The translations under genes and the position numbers were made by a program. Shown here one piece after another: positions 1-6,104 of a stretch of DNA of 6,104 bases. The first letter of the stretch is position 1; every line of letters starts with the position of its first letter. The stretch comes from an uncultured Eubacteriales bacterium (GTDB taxonomy: Bacteria > Bacillota > Clostridia > Oscillospirales > Acutalibacteraceae). Where the stretch lies: positions 1 through 6,104 of the forward strand of contig ONIF01000138.1 in the NCBI GenBank assembly GCA_900317795.1, read 5' to 3'. Under the pieces are notes generated by a model that ran no database searches, was not told the origin of the DNA, and was given only the letters and a program-made list of their open reading frames with translations.

Positions 1-915
1 GTATGTCTTTCGGGACGCAGCATGGTTCAGGTCTTTACCCTCGCAAACTCGCTGGGTTACATCGATATCAAGCCTGACACGCTCATCAACATCGAGTCGA
101 TAGACAACTACCCTGATGACAAGATCGTCATCCTCACGACGGGAAGCCAGGCTGAGCCTATGAGCGCCCTGACGAGAATGGCTTTTGACTCTCACCGTTC
201 GGTAGACATCCAGAAGGGCGACACGATCATCATATCCGCCGACCCTATTCCCGGCAACGAAAAGCCGATCTACCGCGTCATCAACGAGCTTTACAAGAAG
301 GGCGCACACGTTATCTACCAGTCGCTCGCAGACGTTCACGTTTCAGGTCACGCTTACAGGGACGAGCTCATGATGCTCCACACCCTGATCAAGCCGCATT
401 TCTTCATTCCCGTTCACGGTGAGCAAAAACACCTTGTTAAACATGCCGAACTTGCTGTTTCCATGGGTATTCCCAGAAAAAATATATTTATCGGTGACAT
501 TGGAAACGTTGTCGAACTCAATAAGGAACGTATCAGACAGCTTCCCAGCATACCTGCGGGAAATGTTCTTGTAGATGGTCTTGGTGTGGGCGATGTCGGA
601 AGTATCGTTCTGCGTGACAGAAAACATCTCGGACAAGACGGTCTTATTGTAGTCGTTGTCACCCTCGACAGCCATGACAGACATATTGTTGCAGGTCCCG
701 ATGTTGTTTCAAGGGGCTTTGTCTATGTAAAAGAAAGCGAGCCTCTCATGGACGAGGCGAAAGACGTTGTGACGGAAACGCTTGATGACTGCCGTTTTCA
801 GGGCGTTTATGACTGGAGTGTCATAAAGACTGCTATCAAAGATGACCTTTCCAAAATGATATACGATAAGACAAGAAGGAATCCTATGATACTTCCTGTT
901 ATTATGGAGGTCTGA
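1..915 (+). CDS. rnj: Ribonuclease J, C-terminal part (5' end outside window)
   Basis: RNase J is a metallo-beta-lactamase/beta-CASP ribonuclease with endonuclease and 5'-3' exonuclease activity, central to mRNA decay and RNA maturation in Firmicutes. The frame is open from base 1, reading VCLSGRSMVQVF, so the ATG at 22 is internal rather than the start. About 304 codons are present; the family is usually around 550 residues, so the N-terminal metal-binding HxHxDH half lies upstream. Visible family motifs are TTGSQAEPMSAL (from about 157), ISADPIPGNE (from about 232), VHVSGHA (334–354) and FIPVHGE (403–423). The last two carry the conserved beta-CASP histidines. The C-terminal domain follows and ends at TGA 913–915. 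Codon use changes abruptly near 420: by hand count, GC-ending codons are about 74% before and 40% after. gdpP begins 24 nt downstream. Family assignment is secure; whether it is the J1 or J2 type cannot be told. Confidence 0.95.
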   Translation, partial: VCLSGRSMVQVFTLANSLGYIDIKPDTLINIESIDNYPDDKIVILTTGSQAEPMSALTRMAFDSHRSVDIQKGDTIIISADPIPGNEKPIYRVINELYKKGAHVIYQSLADVHVSGHAYRDELMMLHTLIKPHFFIPVHGEQKHLVKHAELAVSMGIPRKNIFIGDIGNVVELNKERIRQLPSIPAGNVLVDGLGVGDVGSIVLRDRKHLGQDGLIVVVVTLDSHDRHIVAGPDVVSRGFVYVKESEPLMDEAKDVVTETLDDCRFQGVYDWSVIKTAIKDDLSKMIYDKTRRNPMILPVIMEV

Positions 916-939
916 TTTGCAGGAAGTTGGTGAGTAAGG

Positions 940-2898
940 TTGAAAAAAAATACTAATTTTATAACACCTCTTTTTTTGATATTGGTAATCGTCATGTTTA
1001 CAATGGCTGTCATATCATTCTGGTGGAATAAATTTGTTTTTATCGGTGAATTTCTTCTTTCTCTGAGTGCAGTCATTGTTGTGGGACTGAGTGCGTTCAG
1101 ATTACGGCATTATATCTCTCAAATATTTATCAACGTCGTTCATGCCATTGATGACGAGGGCAAAAACAGAATTGAAAATATCGGCTGTGCTGCCGCTGTT
1201 ATCGGTGAAAATAATGAAATTATCGCTGTCAACAAGCACTTCAAAGAATTGATTTGCAGCGGTGAAAGCCCCATTTCCGCACCTCTGACGGATTACCTTG
1301 GCGGTCACGATATTCACACTATTTTCAGCGACAAAGGCACGGATACAAAAAGAAATGATAAATGGTATGTTGTATTCGGTGTCAAAAGCGGTTCGGGGGC
1401 TATCGTCTATTTCATAGACAACGATTTGTACAAATCCAATTCAGACGAGTATATCTCTTCAAGACCTGTTGTTGCTATCGTCACTTTCGACAACAAAGAG
1501 GAACTTGAACGTCAGACCGAAGAGGGAAAAGCAAGTCAAGTCACCGTTTCCGTTGAACAGACCATTGTAAAATGGGTTGCCTCTACAACAGGCTTTTATA
1601 AGAAAATTTCGGGCGGCAGATATATTGTCGTTATGGAAGAAAGATATATCAAACAATTCATGGAGGAAAAATTCAAAATCCTTGAGGACATTCGTGAAAT
1701 CAAAATCAATGAACGTGTCAATGCCACTATCTCCATAGGTGTCGGTCACGGGGGAAAGACTTTTAAAGAAAACGAACTCTGGGCAAGACAGGCTTTGGAA
1801 ATCGCTCTCGGCAGGGGCGGTGACCAAGTCGCTGTAAAACAATCCGAAGAATATCAATTTTTCGGGGGCGTTTCAAAGGGCGTTGAAAAACGTGATAAAG
1901 TCCGTACAAGAGTTATTGCAGGCTCTCTTATCACCCATGTCAAAAACAGCAGCAATGTCATTATCATGGGACACAGATACTCTGACCTTGATGCTGTCGG
2001 GGCTTGTATCGGAATGTGGAGTTCCGTTTCAAAGGGACTTAAAAAACCTGCCTATATCTGCATAAACCGTCAGCAGACTCTTGCAAAACCCCTTGTCGCA
2101 AGCTTTGAAAAAGCAGGCTTTGAAAGCATTTTCAAGACCGAAAGCGAAATTCTTGATATAATGGACGAGCGTTCCCTCCTTATCATAGTCGATACACATT
2201 CGCCAAACTTTCTTGAATCAAAGGCTGTCTATGAACGCTCGGAAAGAGTTGTTGTCATAGACCACCACAGAATGATGGTAAATCACATAGATAATGCTGT
2301 TGTATTCTACCATGAACCTTATGCGTCATCTGCCTGCGAAATGACGGCGGAACTGATACAGTATCTCAGCAGCGAACCCCCAAGCCGTCTTGAAAGTGAA
2401 GCCATGCTTTCGGGTATCATGCTTGATACGAAAAATTTTGTACTTCGTACAGGCGTGAGAACTTTTGAAGCCGCTGCCTATCTCAGAAAAAACGGTGCTG
2501 ATACTGTTGAAGTCAAGCGTCTTTTCTCTAACTCCATAGATACCTACAAAGTAAAATATAAGCTTGTCAGCGATGCCGAAATATTTAATTACTGTGCAAT
2601 CGCCTGTGCAGATGAGGCAACTCCCGATATTAGAATAGCCTCTGCACAAGCCGCTGATGAACTTCTTGGAATTGAAAATGTCAAAGCTTCCTTTGTTATG
2701 TACAAAACAGGCAAAACTGTTAATATATCCGCCCGCTCTCTCGGTGACCTCAATGTTCAGGTTATCATGGAATCTCTGGGCGGCGGCGGTCATCAAACCA
2801 TGGCTGCCTGCCAAATGGAAGATGTCAGCATTGCAGAAGCTCGTGAAAGGCTCGTTTCCATCATTAACGACCTCGACCTCAATACAATTAGCAATTAG
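940..2898 (+). CDS. gdpP: GdpP-type membrane c-di-AMP phosphodiesterase (DHH/DHHA1)
   Basis: The product hydrolyses cyclic di-AMP to pApA at the membrane and so sets the level of a messenger controlling potassium, osmolyte and wall homeostasis. At 652 residues it matches the usual length of about 650–660. Order: two membrane segments (about 10–29 and 32–53); a PAS-like region (about 75–165); a degenerate GGDEF domain whose signature is SGGRY (G225, G226, R227) and so is probably not a cyclase; then DHH and DHHA1 domains. Metal-site motifs are intact: HRYSDLD (H345, D349, D351), VDTH (D418), IDHH (D441-H442-H443), GIMLDTKNF (D496) and GGGGHQTMAA (614–623). The start is TTG at 940: the frame has a stop at 931–933, and the first in-frame ATG would remove part of the first membrane helix. 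The ribosome site is weak (AGGAAG 921–926, 13 nt away). The final codons lie inside a heptamer repeat. Confidence 0.95.
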   Translation: MKKNTNFITPLFLILVIVMFTMAVISFWWNKFVFIGEFLLSLSAVIVVGLSAFRLRHYISQIFINVVHAIDDEGKNRIENIGCAAAVIGENNEIIAVNKHFKELICSGESPISAPLTDYLGGHDIHTIFSDKGTDTKRNDKWYVVFGVKSGSGAIVYFIDNDLYKSNSDEYISSRPVVAIVTFDNKEELERQTEEGKASQVTVSVEQTIVKWVASTTGFYKKISGGRYIVVMEERYIKQFMEEKFKILEDIREIKINERVNATISIGVGHGGKTFKENELWARQALEIALGRGGDQVAVKQSEEYQFFGGVSKGVEKRDKVRTRVIAGSLITHVKNSSNVIIMGHRYSDLDAVGACIGMWSSVSKGLKKPAYICINRQQTLAKPLVASFEKAGFESIFKTESEILDIMDERSLLIIVDTHSPNFLESKAVYERSERVVVIDHHRMMVNHIDNAVVFYHEPYASSACEMTAELIQYLSSEPPSRLESEAMLSGIMLDTKNFVLRTGVRTFEAAAYLRKNGADTVEVKRLFSNSIDTYKVKYKLVSDAEIFNYCAIACADEATPDIRIASAQAADELLGIENVKASFVMYKTGKTVNISARSLGDLNVQVIMESLGGGGHQTMAACQMEDVSIAEARERLVSIINDLDLNTISN

Positions 2899-2919
2899 CA
2901 ATGTGCAATGTGCAATTAT
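2885..2919 (+). repeat. Five tandem 7-bp repeats across the gdpP stop codon
   Basis: Five head-to-tail heptamers can be read: CAATTAG, CAATTAG, CAATGTG, CAATGTG, CAATTAT. The first four are two identical pairs. The gdpP stop TAG (2896–2898) is the end of the second unit, so the last residues of GdpP (ISN) are encoded by the repeat. The rest fills much of the 54-nt gap before rplI. All units point the same way and no ATTG arm is present on the same strand, so no hairpin is expected. Function is unknown; it looks like a short tandem repeat prone to copy-number change. Confidence 0.85.
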
Positions 2920-2952
2920 AAAAACAAAATTTAAAGAAAAGAGGATAAAATT

Positions 2953-3405
2953 ATGAAAGTAGTATTGCTCGAAGATGTAAAGGGTGCAGGCAAAAAAGGT
3001 GAATTAGTCAACGTGTCGGACGGATATGCAAGAAATTTTCTCATGCCGAGAAAGCTTGCAAAAGAGGCTGATGCTCAGGCTATCAATGAATTGAAAAATG
3101 CCGAACAGTCCAAACTCCACAAAATTGCCGTTGAAACCGCTCAAGCTAAGGCAAATGCCGAAAAACTTACGGGACAGACGCTCGTTATGACTGCAAAAGC
3201 AGGTCAAGGAGGCAGGCTTTTCGGTTCTGTCACAAGCAAGGAAGTTGCCAACGAGATAAAAAAGAAATTCAGCCTTGCCGTTGACAAAAGAAAAGTTATT
3301 CTTGAAAGTGATATAAAAGCTTTTGGTACTTATAAATGTGAAGTCAAGCTTTATACGGGTATATCGGCTGAATTGAATGTAAAGGTCGTTGAAGAAACAA
3401 ACTGA
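2953..3405 (+). CDS. rplI: 50S ribosomal protein L9
   Basis: L9 (bL9) binds 23S rRNA at the base of the L1 stalk and helps keep reading frame during translation. The 150-residue length is typical. The N-terminal rRNA-binding domain carries the family signature at residues 11–36, including GKKGE, VSDGYARNFLMP and the following basic stretch. An alanine/lysine-rich connecting helix (about 37–75) leads to the C-terminal domain with GGRLFGSVT. The ATG at 2953 has a good ribosome site, AAGAGGA ending at 2945, with 7 nt spacing. It sits between gdpP and dnaB, the common Firmicutes order. It is intact and ordinary. Confidence 0.98.
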   Translation: MKVVLLEDVKGAGKKGELVNVSDGYARNFLMPRKLAKEADAQAINELKNAEQSKLHKIAVETAQAKANAEKLTGQTLVMTAKAGQGGRLFGSVTSKEVANEIKKKFSLAVDKRKVILESDIKAFGTYKCEVKLYTGISAELNVKVVEETN

Positions 3406-3409
3406 TTTT

Positions 3410-3473
3410 GAATTGAAAATTGGAAACGAAAAATCATCTTGCAAAGTGGTTTGACGTTTTCAATTTTTAATTT
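3410..3473 (+). repeat. Long imperfect palindrome / RNA hairpin between rplI and dnaB
   Basis: The arm 3410–3428 pairs with 3455–3473 over 19 consecutive positions: 16 Watson–Crick pairs and three G·U pairs (3410/3473, 3415/3468, 3423/3460), with no mismatch. Inside it, 3431–3436 can pair with 3447–3452 (one G·U), and 3438–3440 with 3444–3446 around a GCA triloop. It begins 5 nt after the rplI stop and ends 14 nt before the dnaB ribosome site. The stem is AT-rich, and the trailing TCTCTTA is not a proper U tract, so it is a poor intrinsic terminator. It could be an RNA processing or stability element, an attenuator, or a small palindromic repeat. Confidence 0.75.
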
Positions 3474-3486
3474 TCTCTTACAAGAA

Positions 3487-3495
3487 AAGGAAGTG
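3487..3495 (+). promoter_or_regulatory. Ribosome binding site that fixes the dnaB start
   Basis: AAGGAAGTG matches the anti-Shine–Dalgarno complement AAGGAGGTG at eight of nine positions and lies 6 nt before ATG 3502. The in-frame ATG at 3439 lies inside the hairpin loop and has no such site, so 3502 is preferred. Confidence 0.8.
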
Positions 3496-3501
3496 AATGA
3501 T

Positions 3502-4869
3502 ATGGATAACGAAATGATGGAAAGTGTGGGAATGCAGGACGATATGCCGTGTGACCCCGACTCCGAACAGGCTCTGCTTGCCTCTATCATCATAGAACCC
3601 GAAAATATATCCGTCGTAATGGAAAAAATCCCTTCAAGTGATTACTTCTATGTTCCTATCAACAGGGATATATACAGTGCTATGATAGAACTCTTTACAG
3701 TCAATATGGCTGTCAATTATGTGACGGTTCTTTCAAAAATGAAAGAAACAAATAAATATCCCCATGACCAGCTCAGAATTTATCTTGCAGGCATTGCCGA
3801 CGAAGTGCCTGTTATTTCCGCAATAGATGATTATATCTTCATGGTAAGAGAAAAATACCTTACAAGAAAGCTTATCACAACTGCAAGGGAAATTATCGAC
3901 TACACTTTAAAGAACAGCGGAGGAAGTGCCAATAAACTCATAGATTCCGCTGAGAAAAGAATATTTGATATTCGTGACCACCGTGACAGCGGAGGTCTGG
4001 AACAGCTTAAATATGCCATATTTGAAACGTTTGACAGGCTGGATTTACTCAACTCCCCCGACAGCGATAAATATGAAGCTATCTCTACGGGCATAGGGGC
4101 TTTGGATACGACTATTACAGGCTTGAATAAATCCGACCTGATAATACTTGCCGCACGCCCGGGCATGGGCAAAACAAGTTTTGCTTTGAATATCGCAAGC
4201 TATGTTTCCATGAAGTGCAAAAAGAAAGTTGCGTTTTTCTCTCTGGAAATGAGTAAAGAACAGCTTGCCGCACGTCTGCTTTCTACGGAGGGGCTTATTC
4301 CCGGTACAAAACTCCGTACAGGAAAGCTCTCCAATGAAGAATGGCAGAGGCTGATTGAGGCAGGCGATGTTTTGAGCAAGGCTGAATTATATATGGATTA
4401 CAGCTCGGATATAACCGTACCCGAAATAAAGGCTAAATTGAAAAGAAGAAAGGACTTTGACCTTGTTATTATAGATTATCTCCAGCTGATGAAGCCTGCA
4501 AGGGCTAATAACAATCATGTGCAGGAAGTTTCGGAAATTACAAGGGATTTGAAAGTCCTTGCAAAAGAACTGAATGTGCCTGTTATCACCCTCTCACAGC
4601 TCTCCCGTGCAAGCGAACAGCGTGCCGAGCATAAACCTCAGCTCTCCGATTTGAGAGATTCGGGTTCTATTGAGCAAGATGCCGATATTGTTCTTTTTCT
4701 TTACAGGGAAGATTATTATAAAGATAAAAGCGACCAATCTCCGAATGATGTTTCCAATCACGGAGAATGTATCGTTGCAAAAAACAGACATGGCGAAACC
4801 CGTTCCGTTCCTCTGCACTGGCAGGGTGAATTTATGCGTTTCACTTCGGAGGTAAACGATGTTCATTAA
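3502..4869 (+). CDS. dnaB: Replicative DNA helicase DnaB (DnaC in Bacillus naming)
   Basis: This is the hexameric ATP-driven helicase that unwinds DNA at the replication fork and contacts primase through its N-terminal domain. The product is 455 residues, normal for the family. The N-terminal domain (about 15–120) opens with PCDPDSEQALLASII; a linker helix follows; the RecA-like domain starts near 195. Walker A is ARPGMGKT (218–225, K224). Walker B is VIIDYLQLM (D325). Motif H3 is SQLSRASEQR (R369), followed by KPQLSDLRDSGSIEQDAD, which holds the conserved arginine region, and then FLYREDYY. The start at 3502 is chosen from its ribosome site; an in-frame ATG at 3439 would add 21 residues read from the palindrome region. 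The 3' end carries the tilS ribosome site and overlaps tilS by 11 nt. No intein or frameshift was seen. Confidence 0.97.
   Translation: MDNEMMESVGMQDDMPCDPDSEQALLASIIIEPENISVVMEKIPSSDYFYVPINRDIYSAMIELFTVNMAVNYVTVLSKMKETNKYPHDQLRIYLAGIADEVPVISAIDDYIFMVREKYLTRKLITTAREIIDYTLKNSGGSANKLIDSAEKRIFDIRDHRDSGGLEQLKYAIFETFDRLDLLNSPDSDKYEAISTGIGALDTTITGLNKSDLIILAARPGMGKTSFALNIASYVSMKCKKKVAFFSLEMSKEQLAARLLSTEGLIPGTKLRTGKLSNEEWQRLIEAGDVLSKAELYMDYSSDITVPEIKAKLKRRKDFDLVIIDYLQLMKPARANNNHVQEVSEITRDLKVLAKELNVPVITLSQLSRASEQRAEHKPQLSDLRDSGSIEQDADIVLFLYREDYYKDKSDQSPNDVSNHGECIVAKNRHGETRSVPLHWQGEFMRFTSEVNDVH
4848..4853 (+). promoter_or_regulatory. tilS ribosome binding site inside dnaB
   Basis: GGAGGT lies 5 nt before the tilS ATG at 4859 and within the last dnaB codons. 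Because the tilS start also precedes the dnaB stop, tilS translation is probably coupled to dnaB translation. Confidence 0.85.
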
Positions 4870-5641
4870 AGCTCTCTCTGCCGTACAAAAATATAATATG
4901 CTTTCCCAAAACGATAAAATTGTAGTAGGACTTTCGGGCGGGGCGGATTCGTGTGCTTTACTGCATTTTCTCGTATCTCTCGGAAAGGAAATGAATTTGA
5001 CCGTTTCCGCCTGCCATATCAATCATCAGCTGAGAGGGGCGGAGGCTGACAGAGATGAACAATTTGCTGTCGATTTCTGCAAAAATCTCCATGTTCCTCT
5101 TTATATCCTCCGTGCAGACGTGAAAGGCGAGGCTCTCAGACAAAAGAAAAGCACCGAACAATGCGGAAGGGATATAAGATATAAATTTTTCTCCGAAACA
5201 GCCGATATGCTTCATGCAAAAATCGCAACTGCACATACCGCCTCCGACAATGCCGAAACGGTTCTTTTTAACTTGGCAAGGGGAAGCGGTGCTTCGGGTT
5301 TATGCGGTATTCCTCCCGTCAGAGATAATATTATCCGCCCTCTTATCGAATGCACGAGAACGGATATAGAAAATTACTGCCGTGAAAATAATATTTCCTA
5401 CGTCACGGACAGCACTAATTTGACCGACGAATATACAAGAAATAAAATCCGTCTGGAAATCATTCCCGTGCTGAAAAAAATAAACCCCGCTTTTGAAAGC
5501 AGTATTTCGGGTATGACCGAACGCATGAAAGAAACCGTTGACTTTATAGACAAATGTGCCGAAAAAGCACTTTCGGAGTGCCTTACGGATAAAGGATATT
5601 CCATAAAAAAAAAAAAAAAACTCGATAAAAATCCTCTGTGA
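4859..5641 (+). CDS. tilS: tRNA(Ile)-lysidine synthase TilS, N-terminal part, ended early by a frameshift
   Basis: TilS uses ATP and lysine to convert C34 of the CAU-anticodon tRNA-Ile to lysidine, so that the tRNA reads AUA as isoleucine. This frame gives 260 residues; whole TilS proteins are usually about 430–470. The catalytic half is complete: the PP-loop SGGADS (26–31), HINHQLRG (53–60), AHTASDNAET (125–134), ARGSG (140–144), DSTN (184–187) and RNKIR (194–198). After residue 248 the frame enters a 16-A run, reads KKKKKLDKNPL and stops at TGA 5639–5641. The rest of TilS continues in the other two + frames, so this is a broken or mis-sequenced gene rather than a naturally short one. The frame shift must fall between 5607 and 5641, because the next frame is closed by a TAA at 5604–5606. 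The upstream GGAGGT and the 11-nt overlap with dnaB support the start. Confidence 0.9.
   Translation: MFIKALSAVQKYNMLSQNDKIVVGLSGGADSCALLHFLVSLGKEMNLTVSACHINHQLRGAEADRDEQFAVDFCKNLHVPLYILRADVKGEALRQKKSTEQCGRDIRYKFFSETADMLHAKIATAHTASDNAETVLFNLARGSGASGLCGIPPVRDNIIRPLIECTRTDIENYCRENNISYVTDSTNLTDEYTRNKIRLEIIPVLKKINPAFESSISGMTERMKETVDFIDKCAEKALSECLTDKGYSIKKKKKLDKNPL
5605..5620 (+). repeat. Homopolymer run of 16 A inside tilS
   Basis: Sixteen consecutive A residues sit in the tilS coding sequence between the catalytic and C-terminal halves. Such a run favours replication slippage, RNA polymerase slippage and sequencing length errors. Removing one A puts the frame into the segment that continues to 5699; adding one A leads to a TAA at 5626–5628. 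Confidence 0.97.
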
Positions 5642-5699
5642 AAAGCAATTCAAAAAATATTGCCGTTATCTCATCAGAAAAAATATGAAAGGAATTTGA
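5607..5699 (+). pseudogene. tilS: tilS middle segment in a second frame
   Basis: In the frame of position 5622, the sequence is open from after TAA 5604–5606 to TGA 5697–5699. It reads CEKQFKKYCRYLIRKNMKGI near the end. The basic and hydrophobic pattern suits the TilS linker and helical region that comes before the C-terminal domain, but it is too short to prove by eye. It lies exactly between the TilS N-terminal part and the C-terminal part. It has no start of its own that I would trust, so it is read as a piece of a frame-broken gene. Confidence 0.6.
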
Positions 5700-5700
5700 A

Positions 5701-6104
5701 ATGAACAGTGATATTCTTGAAATCAAAAAAATCGTGTATAATAGTGGTGCGGTCGAGATAAAAAACAATGTTTTTGCCGTGTCATCTCAGGGGTTTTTCC
5801 GTATCGTAAATCAACCTCCCGTCACCTCTGTACAAAGTATTCCATGGAACTCTCGGGAAAATTTGTTGATTAACAATAAAAAAATTTCACTTTCAAGAAT
5901 AAATTCGGATATTTTTCATAATCGTAAAAAATTTGATAAATTCCTGTTTCATAATTCGATTGATTGTGATACAATACCATTGTCAGCGGTTTTCCGTACA
6001 AGAAGGCAGGGGGATTTTTTTCAGCCTCCAAAAAGAAATTTGACAAAATCTGTTAAAAAGCTCTTTATTGAAATGAAAATTCCCCGTGAGGAACGTGACG
6101 GAAT
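5701..6104 (+). CDS. tilS: TilS C-terminal part in a third frame (3' end outside window)
   Basis: This frame is open from 5689 to the window end; from ATG 5701 it gives 134 residues without a stop. It carries the TilS C-terminal substrate-binding region: FRTRRQGDFFQPP (98–110, with G104-D105), then KSVKKLFIEMKIPREER, a typical TilS tail. Upstream, ILEIKKIVYNSGAVEIKNN fits the segment preceding this domain in the family. The frame differs from both the catalytic part and the middle segment. Deleting one T in 5695–5697 would join the middle segment smoothly as KGI–EMNSD, so a single extra base is the simplest cause. ATG 5701 has a plausible ribosome site, AAAGGA (5688–5693), 7 nt upstream, so separate translation is possible. 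Homology to TilS is clear; whether it is an independent gene, a pseudogene piece or a sequencing artefact is not settled. Confidence 0.8.
   Translation, partial: MNSDILEIKKIVYNSGAVEIKNNVFAVSSQGFFRIVNQPPVTSVQSIPWNSRENLLINNKKISLSRINSDIFHNRKKFDKFLFHNSIDCDTIPLSAVFRTRRQGDFFQPPKRNLTKSVKKLFIEMKIPREERDG

Noticed and set aside
1612..1623. Active diguanylate cyclase in gdpP
   Set aside because: The signature is SGGRY instead of GGDEF; the acidic catalytic residues are missing, as is usual for GdpP proteins.
2326..2901. Long reverse-strand open frame opposite gdpP (191 codons), and others opposite rnj, rplI, dnaB and tilS
   Set aside because: Each is antisense to a gene with clear family motifs, shows no recognisable domain, and has no plausible gene context.
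2885..2919. CRISPR array
   Set aside because: The units are 7 bp with no spacers and no cas genes nearby.
3451..3480. TTGACG as a -35 box for a dnaB promoter
   Set aside because: No acceptable -10 hexamer lies at 16–18 nt, and the sequence is better explained as the loop and right arm of the hairpin.
3410..3480. Intrinsic terminator after rplI
   Set aside because: The stem is AT-rich and is followed by TCTCTTA rather than a run of U, so efficient termination is unlikely.
3439..3501. Extended N-terminus of dnaB from ATG 3439
   Set aside because: The 21 extra residues are encoded by the palindrome and the AT-rich leader, have no ribosome site, and do not look like DnaB. ATG 3502 has a strong site.

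Overview
The window is about 6.1 kb of chromosome from a low-GC Gram-positive bacterium, most likely a clostridial species; a Ruminococcus-like (Oscillospirales) host is my best guess. The basis is the Firmicutes gene order gdpP–rplI–dnaB (yybT–rplI–dnaC in Bacillus), an upstream RNase J gene, and AT-leaning codon use. No species can be named from this alone. All genes read on the + strand and are tightly packed: the gaps are 24, 54 and 96 nt, and the last junction is an 11-nt overlap. This looks like one transcription unit or closely coupled units.

Layout: 1–915 is the 3' part of rnj (RNase J). 940–2898 is gdpP, a membrane-bound c-di-AMP phosphodiesterase with a TTG start. 2885–2919 is a run of five 7-bp repeats that crosses the gdpP stop codon. 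2953–3405 is rplI (ribosomal protein L9). 3410–3473 is a long imperfect palindrome in the rplI–dnaB gap. 3502–4869 is dnaB (replicative helicase). 4859 to the window end is tilS (tRNA-Ile lysidine synthase), which is not in one frame: the N-terminal part ends at a TGA at 5639–5641 just after a run of 16 A, a short middle piece lies in a second frame, and the C-terminal domain lies in a third frame from about 5689 to the window end.

The genes are core housekeeping: mRNA decay, second-messenger turnover, translation, replication and tRNA decoding. I found no unknown defence, mobile or biosynthetic system. The points worth a second look are the double frame break in tilS, whose activity the neighbouring genes need because they use ATA codons at key positions; a sharp codon-use switch inside rnj near position 420; the hairpin before dnaB; and the heptamer repeats at the gdpP end. 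No rRNA, tRNA, CRISPR array, insertion sequence or origin was seen, and no stretch over 300 bases lacks a gene.
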